From Antitrichia curtipendula (taxonomy: Eukaryota; Streptophyta; Bryopsida; Hypnales; Leucodontaceae), in assembly GCA_951230915.1 (NCBI GenBank), contig OX579635.1, positions 3,286,001 through 3,350,000 on the forward strand: a DNA stretch of 64,000 nt, written 5' to 3'. The notes under the pieces were generated by a model. It ran no database searches. It saw only the letters and a list, made by a program, of their open reading frames with translations, and was not told the DNA's origin. The stretch's first letter is position 1. Every line of letters starts with the position of its first letter. The position numbers and the translations under genes were made by a program. Of the stretch, positions 24,690 to 35,930 are shown piece after piece.

Positions 24690-25290
24690 TCACCTAGTAA
24701 GTATGTAGGATGGAAAACAAAATTTCATCCATTTTTTTTAGGTTTCTTGAGTATATTTTTATGGAATAGTATTGTGAATTCCCTTGATTATGATATCATT
24801 GACTTTTCTAAAAAAGAAGATGCTTAGTACACAGATCACCTTTGGAGTGTATTTTGGCCATTTTTTGTTATGTACTCTTGTTGTGAATTGTAGCTATAAA
24901 AGAAATTAGAATTTGAGTTTGACTAGTGAAATGAAGATTATCATGTTTACTTTCTCCTCCAGTTGAAATTTTTGAAAAATTCATAAACTTCAATATTTTA
25001 TAGCAATATGAACTTTGGATCTATAACCATAGCTTGTTGATTTTCTAATTTTAGATTGACAAGATAACTTTGGTTTACACCATGATATTATAAACTATAA
25101 TACACATCTATGGTGAAAATTTTGAATTTTTTTATTATATTTGATACTTTATATGAATTTTCTTCATTTTTTCTCAGAATACTATAATAATTTCAATATT
25201 TCTCCAAAATTTAAAACTTTTACAATTTATAGTAGACATATGATTTCATTTTTCAAAAATAAATGAGAATAATAAGGAAACAAGAAGATT
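24690..25290. repeat. Dispersed AT-rich repeat, paralogous to about 35870-35930 plus 36886-37430
   Basis: The two loci share the order CTTGAGTATATTTTTA, GAATAGTATTGT, AAGAAGATG, GGATCACC-like and TTTTGGCCATTTTTTG. The second locus is interrupted by the TTAA element 35931-36885, while this one is not, so it shows the empty site near 24730. Confidence 0.6.
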
Positions 25291-25329
25291 TTGTGCTCAT
25301 GTATTGTTCACTTCTACTCTCTCTTTTCA

Positions 25330-25900
25330 GGGTTGTCACATCGGACGGGCTAGGGTAAAAAGACATCCCGGACGGACGGGCCATTTGTCCGTCCGGACCG
25401 CCGGACGGGTCAAACCGGTTCGGACATCTTAGGGACTAGAAATTTGGTAAGTGAAAACAAAATTACCATGATTTACCATTGGTAATTCTACGTTGGAATT
25501 GGGGCGCGGACGCAAGGTGTGTAGACTTAAAAGAGGCGGAAACGTCTTTGGGTTGGTGCAAACACTAGGGGGCGGGGACGTCTGAGTTCGGGCAGATACA
25601 TCTATGTTTAGGCGTAGACGTCTACGAATGGATGTGGACTTAGAGGAGCATAGTTTTGGAAAGTGTGGGTGCAGACGTCTTGTTGCGGGCATGAACGCCC
25701 ATGGACGGGCATGGACTTAAAAGGGCGAAAACTGTATGCGTATAGGCGCAGATTTAATCTCTCCAAGTATCGACGTATTTGTCTGGGCGTGGACTCAAAA
25801 GGATTGAAACATAGACAGAGTGGGCACGGATTGAGTAGTTCGGCCGTAAACTTAATGTGTATGAGCACAGACGCAGTTTGACTGAAACTTCGCTATGTTG
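25330..25900. repeat. Degenerate GC-rich minisatellite (GGCGTGGACTTA-like units)
   Basis: A run of imperfect units such as GGCGTGGACT, GGCGCAGATT, GGACGTCTGAG and GGCGTAGACGTCTACG, spaced about 20-30 bp, preceded by CGGACGGGC repeats at 25342-25410. The same kind of tract lies, on one strand or the other, at 28470-28800, 29525-29865 and 31080-31165. Opposing small frames are by-products of the repeat. Confidence 0.6.
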
Positions 25901-26229
25901 AACTGATAAATCACAGGTTAAAGGGTTGAGGAATTCTTTCGTGTAAGTATTTTGGAACGAATTAGTTGATGATAAATACTTTATGGTTTAAAGAACCTCC
26001 CATGCTCTTCCATCAAATTCAAGTATTGAAGACCAACTACGTTTGGCCAATGTATTGAACATGCATATCATATTGAAAGCTAGAGCCAAAACACTCTTTT
26101 ATATGATAACCAAAAATGTATATAGATTTTGTGCATTGTGAAGAAAAATAACAATATAATCAACACATACTTTCATAATATGCAACATGGTTATCTAGAA
26201 AAGCAATGCATTTCATCTACATCTTTCTT
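25901..26229. other. Spacer, nothing recognised
   Basis: AT-rich; no gene or repeat termini seen. Confidence 0.4.
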
Positions 26230-27237
26230 TTTAAGTGCTAAAATTGTCTTCATCGTCTAGTGCAACTGCCACTGTATTATTCAAGTGACTTGATCTACGG
26301 CGCTCCTGCGTAGAAGGACCCGCCGGATGAGCCTCTCGAATGCAGACATCTGCATGTTTTGGAGCCTCATCACAATCCTGGTCAAGTTTGTTGTCTTCAT
26401 CATCATACGCATCACCTTTACTTTCAAGTACTTCTTTGTTGCCGTGATATGCTGTCCATTCGCCCTAGATTTCTGAATTTTCATTCCTAAGCTCTATGGC
26501 CCGGATTTCATGTCTGCGCAGTCTGTTCGCTATCCTCTTACGTTGCTACGCAGCGGGATCCTCAGCATCTAAATTTATCGTTGGGCCCCTTCGACTTGTA
26601 GATACAACATATGCTGGGGTTGATAGGGTGGGACCTAGAGTATATGTTTATATGAATGGCTTTATGTCCTCATGAAGATGTGGTACTCAAATTCCCCGCA
26701 AAGGACGTTTTGGCGCTCTCAATGATGACGCTCTATCTATGTTTCTTCCTCCATGAGAACCACGACATTGTGATCCATACTGATCCATGTCATAATGACA
26801 AGGAGGTTTGGAGGGCCTACCACCTCTACAAGCATTGGATGCATTATGCTATGATTGACCAGCATTCCCCTACAGGACCTACTGTATTAGTATCAGCCTG
26901 GGGAGCATTACTCACTACCACATTAACATTTTCTATATGACCTAATCATTCTTCAAAATTAAAACATCCATTGGGTTTAGGAATTGGATATGTATTGGGG
27001 GGGACGGTGAGCAAATGTTCCTCGTCCTTGGCTAACAATTGAGACCAAGGTAGGACGGGGGGCATTCGTAGGAAGGTGTGTTTCAAGAATCTCGTCGTCC
27101 ACATGTTCTAGGTCAAAACGCCTCGGAACATCAACAGTCCTCGAACTTGTTGCAATAGGGCTACTTGTAGATGCACTCCCAATATTTGTACTAGAGCGTC
27201 CTAGTACAAATGTACTGTATTTATGTTGGCCGGCCAT
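26230..27237 (-). pseudogene. Decayed minus-strand coding region, unrecognised family
   Basis: The minus strand reads from an ATG at 27237 (MAGQHKYSTFVLGRSSTN..) through a polar, Ser/Thr/Pro-rich stretch. It then continues, with frame changes, into coding-like sequence broken by stops. Segments such as GPTINLDAEDPAA, QRKRIANRLRRHEIRAIEL and GNKEVLESKGDAYDDEDN lie in one frame interrupted by TAG codons (after DPAA and after NENSEI). Arg/Lys-rich followed by acidic composition suits a nuclear or transposon-associated protein, but I cannot name the family. It could be a relic of an autonomous transposon's accessory gene. The plus-strand frame 26656-26940 overlaps it and is probably a shadow. Confidence 0.45.
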
Positions 27238-27628
27238 CCTATTAGATCTGTGATTGTTAACTAGAAGAACCTCGTGTTTTTTCTAGTGGTTGTAACCATC
27301 ACAAGAGATTTATATATAAAGAAGAAAGCATACAAAAAAAAGATTGAAGACTTTCAAAGCGCCCACCACCAGGCTGATCAACCATAATCTCGTTGGAATA
27401 ATCTACCAACGTTGCAGTTAGGCATTTAGTGAGATATGCGTGGAGACATCTGCATCATAATGTTGTACATGTAACATGACCCATGAATTGGTCGTGTACT
27501 CATGTGTGAACATTGTATTCTGATGAGAGAAAAATTGAGGCTAATATGCCAAATTCCATATGCAAAGTGCATGTCCACAAATGTTGTTTGTTTGGAATGT
27601 GATGGTCTATGCATTTAGTTCACCCAAT

Positions 27629-28400
27629 TTAATCCCTAAAGTGTTTTGAATATGTTATCATCAAAAAGACAAAAACGGTAAGAAGTAAGAAACATCCATT
27701 TCAAGGACAAGTACCAATTACAAAACTTTTGAAAAATATCATTTTTGGACACATTTAACCATATGGTCTTAGAACACGCTAGATTGAGAAGATGTAGAGA
27801 AATTTACAGAAGTTTCCACTGTGTACATTGCAAGATATTAACATTTGTATTGACCATAATCCTTTTCTTGGGCCCTCCCAAAAATCGGGCACTTGCACTT
27901 CACTAGGTCACATGCTCACATACTCACATTTGTAATTTGATATGAAAAAATGTACAAAATGGTGGTGTTTAGGGTGGAATTGTTCTCCTAGGCAAGTTGG
28001 TTACTTGGTTACATGCTTGAAAAATGAAAATTTTGAGATCATTTGGAACTATACAACATATAGGAAATAAATAGGAAGTACAAAAATGTAGAGAATGATT
28101 CAAAATAATAAATGGTTAACATTTCATTTATAGGATGGAAAATGCCCATTTTAATGGTTGTAATGTTGTAATAAACAATGTACACCTAATATTTTGATTC
28201 TTTTCCAAATATAATGAAAATTAGTTAAATAAAGGACTTCCAAGCTTATTTTAGAATAAAAAATCTATAACTAACCGAAAATGGAAACGCCTCCTAACTT
28301 TTGACTCATTTATCAAAATAGAATGATTCAAATCTTTCTATGTAATATGTATATGTGAATCTAGAAAAACAATTCCAAATGCAATGGCTCGCCGGGTTTT
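27629..28400 (-). mobile_element. TTAA element of family A, right end missing
   Basis: It starts TTAATCCCTAAAG. The interior matches family A in the orientation of 35931 (GGACACATTTAACCATATGG, TTGCAAGATATTAACATTTG, AAATCGGGCACTTGCACTTC, GGACTTCCAAGCTTATTTTAG, AACTTTTGACTCAT). It ends near 28400 without the TTAA terminus, next to a GC-rich minisatellite. Confidence 0.62.
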
Positions 28401-28469
28401 TTAAATTACAAAAAATATATATATATTATTAAAAAAAAATTCAAAGTATGGTAAGGTGAAATGACCACT

Positions 28470-28800
28470 GCTGAACTCTTGTCCGCCTGCATCCGTGCCT
28501 TTAAAGTCCGCGCCTAAACATTCAGTCCACGCATTGACGCATGATTTCAACAATTGAATTTGCCCTTCAATCCACGCCCAGACATTGAGTCCACACCTAT
28601 GCCTTCCATCCACGCCTTAGAGTCCGTGCCCAGAGCGTGCATTTACGCATTAAAGTCCACGCCCTTCAACCTATGACCAGACACTAGGCTACCACCTGCA
28701 CTTTTTGCCCCTTCCATCTCTGCCCTTAGGTCCATGCCCAGACCTAAAGTCAATGCTCGGCATCTGCGCCCAGAAGCCCGAAACATCCAATGAGGTTTGC
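28470..28800. repeat. Degenerate minisatellite, complementary orientation (AGTCCACGCCC units)
   Basis: Repeated AGTCCGCGCC, CAATCCACGCCC, GAGTCCGTGCCC and AAGTCCACGCCC, the complement of the units at 25500-25880. Frames crossing it are repeat-driven. Confidence 0.6.
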
Positions 28801-28998
28801 ACATCAGGGGAATGGAAATTGAAGGTGGCATAGGATACTTCATCCCCTTTCAAAATTGGTCAAATTAAACAGATGGCAGCTCATACTTTCATTATTGTTC
28901 AGGCCTTGAATGGCCAATTAAAGAACTTCATGTATTGCAATATCAAATAGGCATTTAAGGAAATTATTTGCCTTCCACATTCAAGAATACCAAGTGTA

Positions 28999-29249
28999 CC
29001 CTAAAACCCTAAAACCTATCCTAAATCCTACATCCTAAACCCTGGATTCAAAAGGACCCGTAAGCTTGTGTCCCCATTTAATTGAAAGCTTTGGGAATTA
29101 AATGGATGCACCATGTGAAAAAAGAAATGAGATTGAATATGTGGGGCTCCTACATCATTATGTATATTTTCAATTATCCAAAGGGACCCATAAGCTTGTG
29201 TCCCCATTTAATTGAAAGCTTTGAGAATTAAATGGATGCACAAGGTGAA
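28999..29249. repeat. 130-bp-period tandem duplication next to a CCCTAAA-like patch
   Basis: About 67 bases at 29053-29119 recur at 29183-29249 with few changes (TAAGCTTGTGTCCCC, AATTGAAAGCTTTG, ATTAAATGGATGCAC). Just upstream, CCCTAAAACCCTAAAACC (28999-29016) resembles plant telomere repeats but is short and degenerates at once. Confidence 0.6.
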
Positions 29250-29524
29250 TTGTATTGCTTAAATAGAAAATGGTCTATAGAGTTTAAGGTTTAAGGTCTA
29301 AGATTTGTTGTCCAAAAAACCACTTCTATCAATAATTAAAATAATGAATGATTTCGGAGTGCTTCCTTCTTAATTAACGAGCTAAGTTCTGATATGAAAC
29401 TACAAAATGCCTTGTCCTTGTAATTAAATTAAAGAAATTAAAATAAACATGAACTGTCATCTAATTAATACAACCAATTTGGAAGGGGGAGGGAGTATCT
29501 TATGACATAAGAATGGTTGTCTGG

Positions 29525-29865
29525 CACGTCTAGGCATAGACGCAGGGCGTGGACCTAAGGTATGGGCACGGACTTAGGACGTGGACTGAAAGTGCAAGCA
29601 CGGACTCCAAAAAATGACAGTCGGTTGTCCGTGTGATGACTTTAAGGCGTCGACAAAATGTGTGGGTGTAGACATGGTATGAGCACGGACTTTATAGGCT
29701 GTGGGCGGGGATGCTATGGTGGTGGGCGCAGACTATCTAGGCATGGGCGTCGTCACCCAAACTGAAAACCGTTCCCGCCCGATTGCAAAGTCCACGTCCA
29801 ATTTAATAGCATCCACCAAAACCACCTATGCCTGCGTCCGTCCAACTTACGTCCATGTCTTGTAT
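29525..29865. repeat. Degenerate minisatellite, left part (interrupted by a CACTA-type element)
   Basis: Units GGCGTGGACC, GGCACGGACTTA and GGACGTGGACTGA continue until the transposon at 29866. The tract resumes at 31081 in AGTCCATGCCC orientation. The switch of strand (GGACTT to AGTCC) occurs near 29790. Confidence 0.6.
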
Positions 29866-31077
29866 CACTATAAGAAACCTTTGTTTTTTGAAATGTCACA
29901 AAAAACGTTAGATTATGTTTTTCATGACATCACATGTGTTTTCGTAGATGCCACCTAAAATTCGTTATAATTGACGGGCAAAAAACATGACCATGTTTTC
30001 AAAAAACGGGCCTAATTTGTACTTGTTATACTTTGATATCACAGAAAACGTGGTCTTTTGAAGTTCAGAAAACATGACATGTGGATGCCACGATGGCGAC
30101 ATGTCATCGTTTTCCATCCGGGCAGTGCTACATGGGACAATTTTTCATCCGGGCCCTTAATGACGTGGGCAGTGACGTGGCCGTGGGAAAATCTGACGTG
30201 GTTTGCCTAGTCAACATATTTTTATTTTGTTTGAAAATTTTTATGTTGTTTTTGAATCGTCAATTTAGACGTTTTTTGAGACATCAATTGGTGCATACCC
30301 TATCCATCAGGCAAGATCAACAAAAAAATAATTAGTAAAAATAAATTATAAAATAAAATAAACAAAAAAGAATGTTGAATTCACCAAGAATTAAAGAAAA
30401 CTTACCATCTACCATCAAGAGAATTTTTAATGGCCAAATGAAAAAATTCCTTTATTAAAAATTAGATTACAAAGGTCATATTTGTATCCATTCTTTGTCC
30501 ATGGTGAGACAAAAAATATGGGATAACTAGAATAGAGAAACTTGGCCATGTACATCTTGACATTGTTTCAAACATCTAGACGTTGTTTCTGACATCATGT
30601 TTGAACACAATTCTTGTTGTGTATATCCCATATGGATTGTTTCACTTTTTATCACCCTACTTGTATAAAGATCATCTCTTTTCATCCATGGTGCTCATCC
30701 ATCCATTTCTTTTTTTTTGCAAAGCATGCCATGTGGCTACCCTTTGCCTAAAATTTTCACATATGGTCAACATTTTACCATAGATTGTAGTAAATTTTAC
30801 TAACTTATCCATAGGCAAAATTGGTCTACTTGCTGACGGGGACTCCTCATGTCTTCTTGGATGTCAAAAAAAACAAGTCTATGTTTTCTTTGACGTCACT
30901 CACAACATGCCTGTCATAGTTGACGTTCATGCGTTTTTCAAATAACATGTATACGTTCCCCGCAACATCCAACAAAATTTGCATAAAACAGCCCGTATCC
31001 CGACCAACGCTGAGACATCTATACAAACAAAGCACGTTTTTTGCTAGCACCCCAAAAAACGCGGGTTTCTTATAGTG
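29866..31077. mobile_element. CACTA-type (En/Spm) non-autonomous element, 1,212 bp
   Basis: Perfect 14-bp terminal inverted repeats CACTATAAGAAACC (29866-29879) and GGTTTCTTATAGTG (31064-31077), with the 3-bp direct duplication TAT on both sides (29863-29865 and 31078-31080). CACTA ends and a 3-bp TSD define this superfamily in plants. Subterminal regions carry repeated AAAACGT/AAAACATG motifs in both orientations, as expected of transposase-binding repeats. The frames inside (30081-30335, 30847-31089) show no transposase domain, so it would depend on a partner elsewhere. Confidence 0.85.
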
Positions 31078-31080
31078 TAT

Positions 31081-31165
31081 TGAGTCCATGCCCTACATAT
31101 TTTATGTCCCCGTTCATCCTAAGTCCATGCCCAACCTGCTTGAGTCCGCGCCTTGACTTGTGCTG
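31081..31165. repeat. Degenerate minisatellite, right part
   Basis: TGAGTCCATGCCC, AAGTCCATGCCC and TGAGTCCGCGCC units continue the tract interrupted by the CACTA-type element. Confidence 0.55.
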
Positions 31166-31544
31166 GCAACCAAATGGCTAAGGTAAATCCACGTTTGCAT
31201 TTTTTCCACATCTGAAAGTCAATTGTCTATTGACTACATCGAACGAGCGAGGACCTCTATTGGGCAGGTGAATCAGACTGATAGGCAAGCAGACGGTTCA
31301 TCCACTTCCACAACCCTGTCTCTATCCAAGCAATGTTTTTAGGCTTCACATAATCACCCTTGAGATCAAACAATCTCCCTTGTACAAATCAAGAAATTGT
31401 AATTGTATTGTAATTATATAATCTTTGTAAAAGTATAAATACAACAAGCCTACTCAATCAAGTAAACACTAACTATTAAATTAACAATTTTGATTATTCC
31501 ATTGCAAGAATGCATGAGGAGTTGAAAAGTTCCTTTAACCATTG

Positions 31545-31834
31545 AAGGACATTGAGGCCCAAAAGTGGTTGATAGATGACTTCATTGTTCATTATAGAAA
31601 CAAAGAATGAACCTATTGGTCCAATAATTTTAGGTGACTACCTTCGTCATGGGGAGCTACATCTTTTTAAGGGTTATTTGAAGATATTATCTGAAAGGGC
31701 AATGAGGCCAAAAAATGGCTGATGGATGACTTGATTCTTTGTTTACTTGTAGAAATAAAGAATGCTCTTGTTGATCCAATAATCCAACATTTTGGTGACT
31801 ACCTTGGTCATGAGGGCGTTGTGTCCTTTAAAGA
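31545..31834. repeat. Diverged tandem duplication, period about 140 bp, also found at 37655-37790
   Basis: Two blocks share the order ATTGAGGCCCAAAA / AATGAGGCCAAAAA, GATGACTT, AAAGAATG, TCCAATAAT and GTGACTACCTTSGTCATG. A third copy directly precedes the TTAA element at 37790. Confidence 0.5.
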
Positions 31835-32484
31835 TTAATCCCTTAAATTCCAAAGTTCCTATGGGGGACTTTTGGGATTTCAGGTAGGCTTGGGTGATTT
31901 CAATTTTTGACATGATTTTTTTAATCTATTTTTGAAAAAAAATATTAGCTTATCTTTATGGGAATATAATTTTTATTTCAATCAGTGCCTAGGAGCAAAA
32001 ATTATGCCACCCTAAGTCCAAAAAGCAATTCGAGGGGCAACCTAAAAATTTTAAAAATTGAATTTTTTTAATTTTCAAATTTTTTTCTCAAAATATTACA
32101 TTTTTGTATACATTTGGAGCTTTGAATCTTTCTATTTGGGTTAAAGATAAGAAAGTTATGGACAATCTTGTTTTTCGGGCAATCCAAGCATCTTCTTGAA
32201 AAAAACTTATTTTCTTCACTTTAAATGCAAATATCTTGCAATCTACAAAGTCAAAGTTTCTGAAATTTCTGCCATGCATTCTTATGCTAGTCTAGTACAA
32301 GATTCTATTGTTAGATATGCAAAAAGGAACAATTAAATTTTTATTTTTGCTCTTTGCAATAGAAATGGCAGTTTTTTTGTTTTTTTAATTTTTTAATTTT
32401 AATTTTAATTTTTTTTGCATGGCAGTTTTGAGTGGTGATTGATAAAAATTTAAAAAAAAGCCTTGAAAAGACCTTAGGGGTTAA
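31835..32484. mobile_element. TTAA element, family A-related, 650 bp
   Basis: It starts TTAATCCCTTAAA and ends ACCTTAGGGGTTAA. The interior has the family's features (TTGCAATCTACAAAGTC, GTACAAGATTCTATTGTTAG, TAGAAATGGCAGTTTT) but is shortened and carries A/T homopolymer runs. Confidence 0.6.
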
Positions 32485-33600
32485 AGAGACCGTGCTTCTT
32501 CTCCCAGAAGAAGAAAAAAAAATCTCTATAAGTGACGGTGAGTATCCGAACTCTATAAGTGACGGTGTGCATCCGATTTGATATGGTCTGGGGCCTCAAA
32601 TAAATGGATCCATCATTCCTGTGGCTTCAAAAAGAGAGTGAGGTCGGCATGAGGAAACTTTCCTTTACGAAAACGTACATGAATCGTGCACTCAAATCGT
32701 CTGTTGTTTTTTCATTTTCAAAAAAGAAAAAGAGACCAGAGCTCTTCGTCATGAAGCCAGTGAGATGTTGTCTGTGATCTCATTTCCAATAGAAAATCAA
32801 TAAAACCGAGGTCGGTTCATTTCTTAGCTTCAAGAATTTAAAAAAAAATGAAACATTCAAGGCTGTGACTGATTCCCACAACGCTCGCCTAGCTCACTTC
32901 CTTCAAGACCCAGCCCAGTAAGCCAACAATAGCAATAAATGTGTACTGTTAAGTACAGGAAGCGCTGTCAACTGAGTCAGGCTCATGTTCCATGAGCAAG
33001 CTCACGGTACGCACTCACTGAAGGGTAAATGAAGGGGGCAAAAGGACGCTGGCACCCTGCCTCTGAGACAGCCAGAACTCATTTTCCATGAGCAAGCTTA
33101 TGACGCGCGACACACACCCTCTGCACCTTCAATTGTCCTTGCGGCACACACACACTCTGCAATTCTCGCCCTCTCCATGCTCGCACGGAAAGCAAGCGCA
33201 ATGATCAGAATCCTCGCATTCCATGAGCACCACACAAGTTGGTACGTCACTGCACTTCACTTTCTTTTTCTCTTTCCATCTTGGGTTTCGTTGCCTTCGA
33301 GGCCGGCCTCAATGCTTGAACCCTACCTTCCTTTTTCTGCCACTTTTAGTCAGTACAGTGCAGCGTAGTTAGGTCATCGAAACCTGAAAACTGGTTCAAG
33401 TCACAGAAGAATATTATAACGTAGATCATGAGTTTGAACTCGGATGACCGACGGTGCGAGAGTATTTTACATTAGCGGTGCATTCGAAATCTATTTTGAG
33501 ACATTTTAAAGATTCTGGACTGGTGTATCTGGATAATGTACTGCAGCGTAACAGAATTTCACGCTCAATAAATGGCAATTTGACTGCTTTGATTTTGGCC
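32485..33600. other. Intergenic region with small direct repeats, no gene recognised
   Basis: CTCTATAAGTGACGGTG occurs twice in a 28-bp period (near 32523 and 32551). The palindromic motif CTCATGTTCCATGAGCA occurs at about 32982, with a variant near 33078. No reading frame has a recognisable domain. Confidence 0.4.
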
Positions 33601-35100
33601 CTTCATTAACGTGGTCAACCGCGCTGGTTTGACACGTTTGCATGGCCATATGGCCAAGAGAGTCTCATGTTCCAAGCATACATTTCGAACGTCGTCGCTT
33701 CCGGGGATATATCTATGAAATTACGTGCCTTGTGATCCACGAGGATGGAGTTGACCCTCTGGGTTCGGGATTTCGGAAGCATTTGTTTGTCACAGTTGCG
33801 CACCTTCGCGGTAAGTATTCGCTGACTCTCCGCCCTCGTGCAACGGCTGGAAAAAAGCTCGACCAAATTTATGCCAAATTTATGTCAAATTTATGTGACC
33901 TAGTCACTCACTATCCCCAAATGCTTCTTGTCATGTGGGGCGTAGAAAACGCCGACCGGACAAGCACCTGGATCCTCTAGCGCTTGACCAGGTTGCAACT
34001 GCGCCAGGCCATGGCCTGTGCCGTTACGTAATACAACCGAAGCTCATGTTCCATAAGCATTGCCCAAGTCTTCATTTTGCGATGCTGATGCCTTGACTCT
34101 GCACGCGTTCTTTTCTTCCAATATTTTTACAAATGAACGGCAGCCGAGTTCCAATCGAGGCATCCAGCCACCTGCTGTATCATGAGGGAGTGGTTGGCCC
34201 TCCAATTTGGCTAATCTCGCACCTCGATCGCAGTCGACGGCTGCGAATAGCGTGGCATCTTACTTACGAGCGAGCACATAATCAGCTGTTGAAACCGAGC
34301 TTGGCAGGTTGCCAATTAGTGCAAGCATCCGTTGCAGATGTCAACCCACTACACTCCAGAAGCGGTGAAGCAATTAAAAGCGCTAGAGATGCAGCATGCG
34401 GACCATGCGGTCATGCCATGCTATTTTCTTTAATTTTAACTTTTTTTAATTTATTGGGGACACGAATGGTGTCTGATATCTTAAGGGACCCTGCCTACTG
34501 CCTCATGTGATCCATGAGGAGGCCTCCCTTTGTCCGTCCCTGCAGTTGACCCTCCGATCGGGGCTTCGTGGCAGACGTATGCTCCGATGAAGCTTCGTAG
34601 CACTTTAGGAGAAGCGCAACCACTTACTTTCCCAATTTAGACATTGACTCTGCGTGCCCATCAATGCAGAGGGTTCAAAAAGAAAAGAGTTCCGCAACCA
34701 TCCGGCTACTTATCCGAGGTTCTCGATCATTTCAAAGTGGGCCTTGCAGCATGCGACGTGCGGCAACAGTCGTGGAACAATATTACTCCGACTTTCTTCA
34801 ATTTTGGGCACAAACAGTAAAAAGAAATTCATCGGTATAGTAATCACTCAAGAGTCGGTTCATCCATGGTCTCACGTCACGCCTAGAACGCAAACCCGAG
34901 TTCATGTAATTCGATTTCATAGGAACTACTTACAATATATTGTGTGCAGCACTTTGCGAGCGATCAGATTGTTTTCAACCCAAATAAGAATCGATCCCGC
35001 CGGCGCTCTTGGCCTCCAGGATAGCGCTGTGGTTCCTTGCAGAAATCGAAAGCATTTCATCGGCGAAGTAATTTTCTTTGACACTGTGGATCTGGAGATT
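33601..35100. repeat. Old intergenic block with P and Q motifs, inverted relative to 10.7-13.5 kb
   Basis: Read on the minus strand, P (GTGGGTTGACATCTGC, then CACTAATTGGCAA; 34305-34360) is followed by a Q-like motif (CTCCCTCATGATACAGCAGG, near 34170-34200) and by an exact 33-base Q (33726-33758). The order and spacing match 12520-13273 on the plus strand. A further Q-like pair lies near 34500-34555. No coding frame with a known domain was found. Confidence 0.55.
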
Positions 35101-35147
35101 TGATAAGTGGACGGAGTGCTAAAGTTGACAGAGAGCACGCCGTGGCG

Positions 35148-35847
35148 GTCGGGGCGAACCGACCCCCCTCGCTCGGCCCCTCGGAAAAAAGGCTGAATTA
35201 TTAAATTTCCACGCATGATCAATTTTGAATTCATATTTAGAGGCCCCAAATTAGATACACTAAATAGTGAAATTAGGTTGCCCCACACTAATTTCTCAAC
35301 ATTTGACACTATATCAATATTTACTATTTTTATATAAGAATGTACTACTTCTAAGTTAAATCATTTTTGTAATTGCGACTTATGAACTTCCATGTGTGCA
35401 AATGGAAAGATCTATAAAAATAATTGTTGACTTTGATGGCTTGTATAATAAATTTTGTGGAGGTAAGCCAACCTAATTGTTAAGACAACCTAATTTCACT
35501 ATAAAAGAGGTATACAAGGTAAACTATTCAAGCACATAATAGAGGGATTTTTTACTTGCACCTCTACAATGACTTGGAAGGGCCAAGTGAGGAGGCCAAA
35601 TCACCTTGACCCATCACTCGTCCTCTCAATGTCATTCCAAGGATGCATGTGCAAAGAAAAAGACCCCCTATTTTTTGCTTGATTCATTTATCTTATGCAC
35701 CTCTCCTAGTTAATTTGGGCCTCTGATCGCAAATATGAATTCAAAATTTCCTAATTTTATCGTGGGTGGCAAATAAAAAATTTCAGCATTTTCTCCAAGC
35801 GAGTACAACTGGGGACAACTGAGGGGGTCTGTTCACCCCGGACACCA
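35148..35847. mobile_element. GACCCCCTCGCTCGG-type TIR element, about 700 bp
   Basis: Left end GGTCGGGGCGAACCGACCCC; the right end contains GGGGGTCTGTTCACCCCGGA, an imperfect inverted complement. The interior holds the family motif AATTTTGAATTCATATTT on one strand near 35220 and its complement (AAATATGAATTCAAAATTT, 35732-35750). It is thus itself partly palindromic. No coding capacity was seen. Confidence 0.6.
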
Positions 35848-35930
35848 TGGCCATAGGACTACAAAATCTAGTTGCAAGATGACTTCACTCGGGATTGAAG
35901 GATGGAAAAAAAAACATTTTTTCATCCTTT

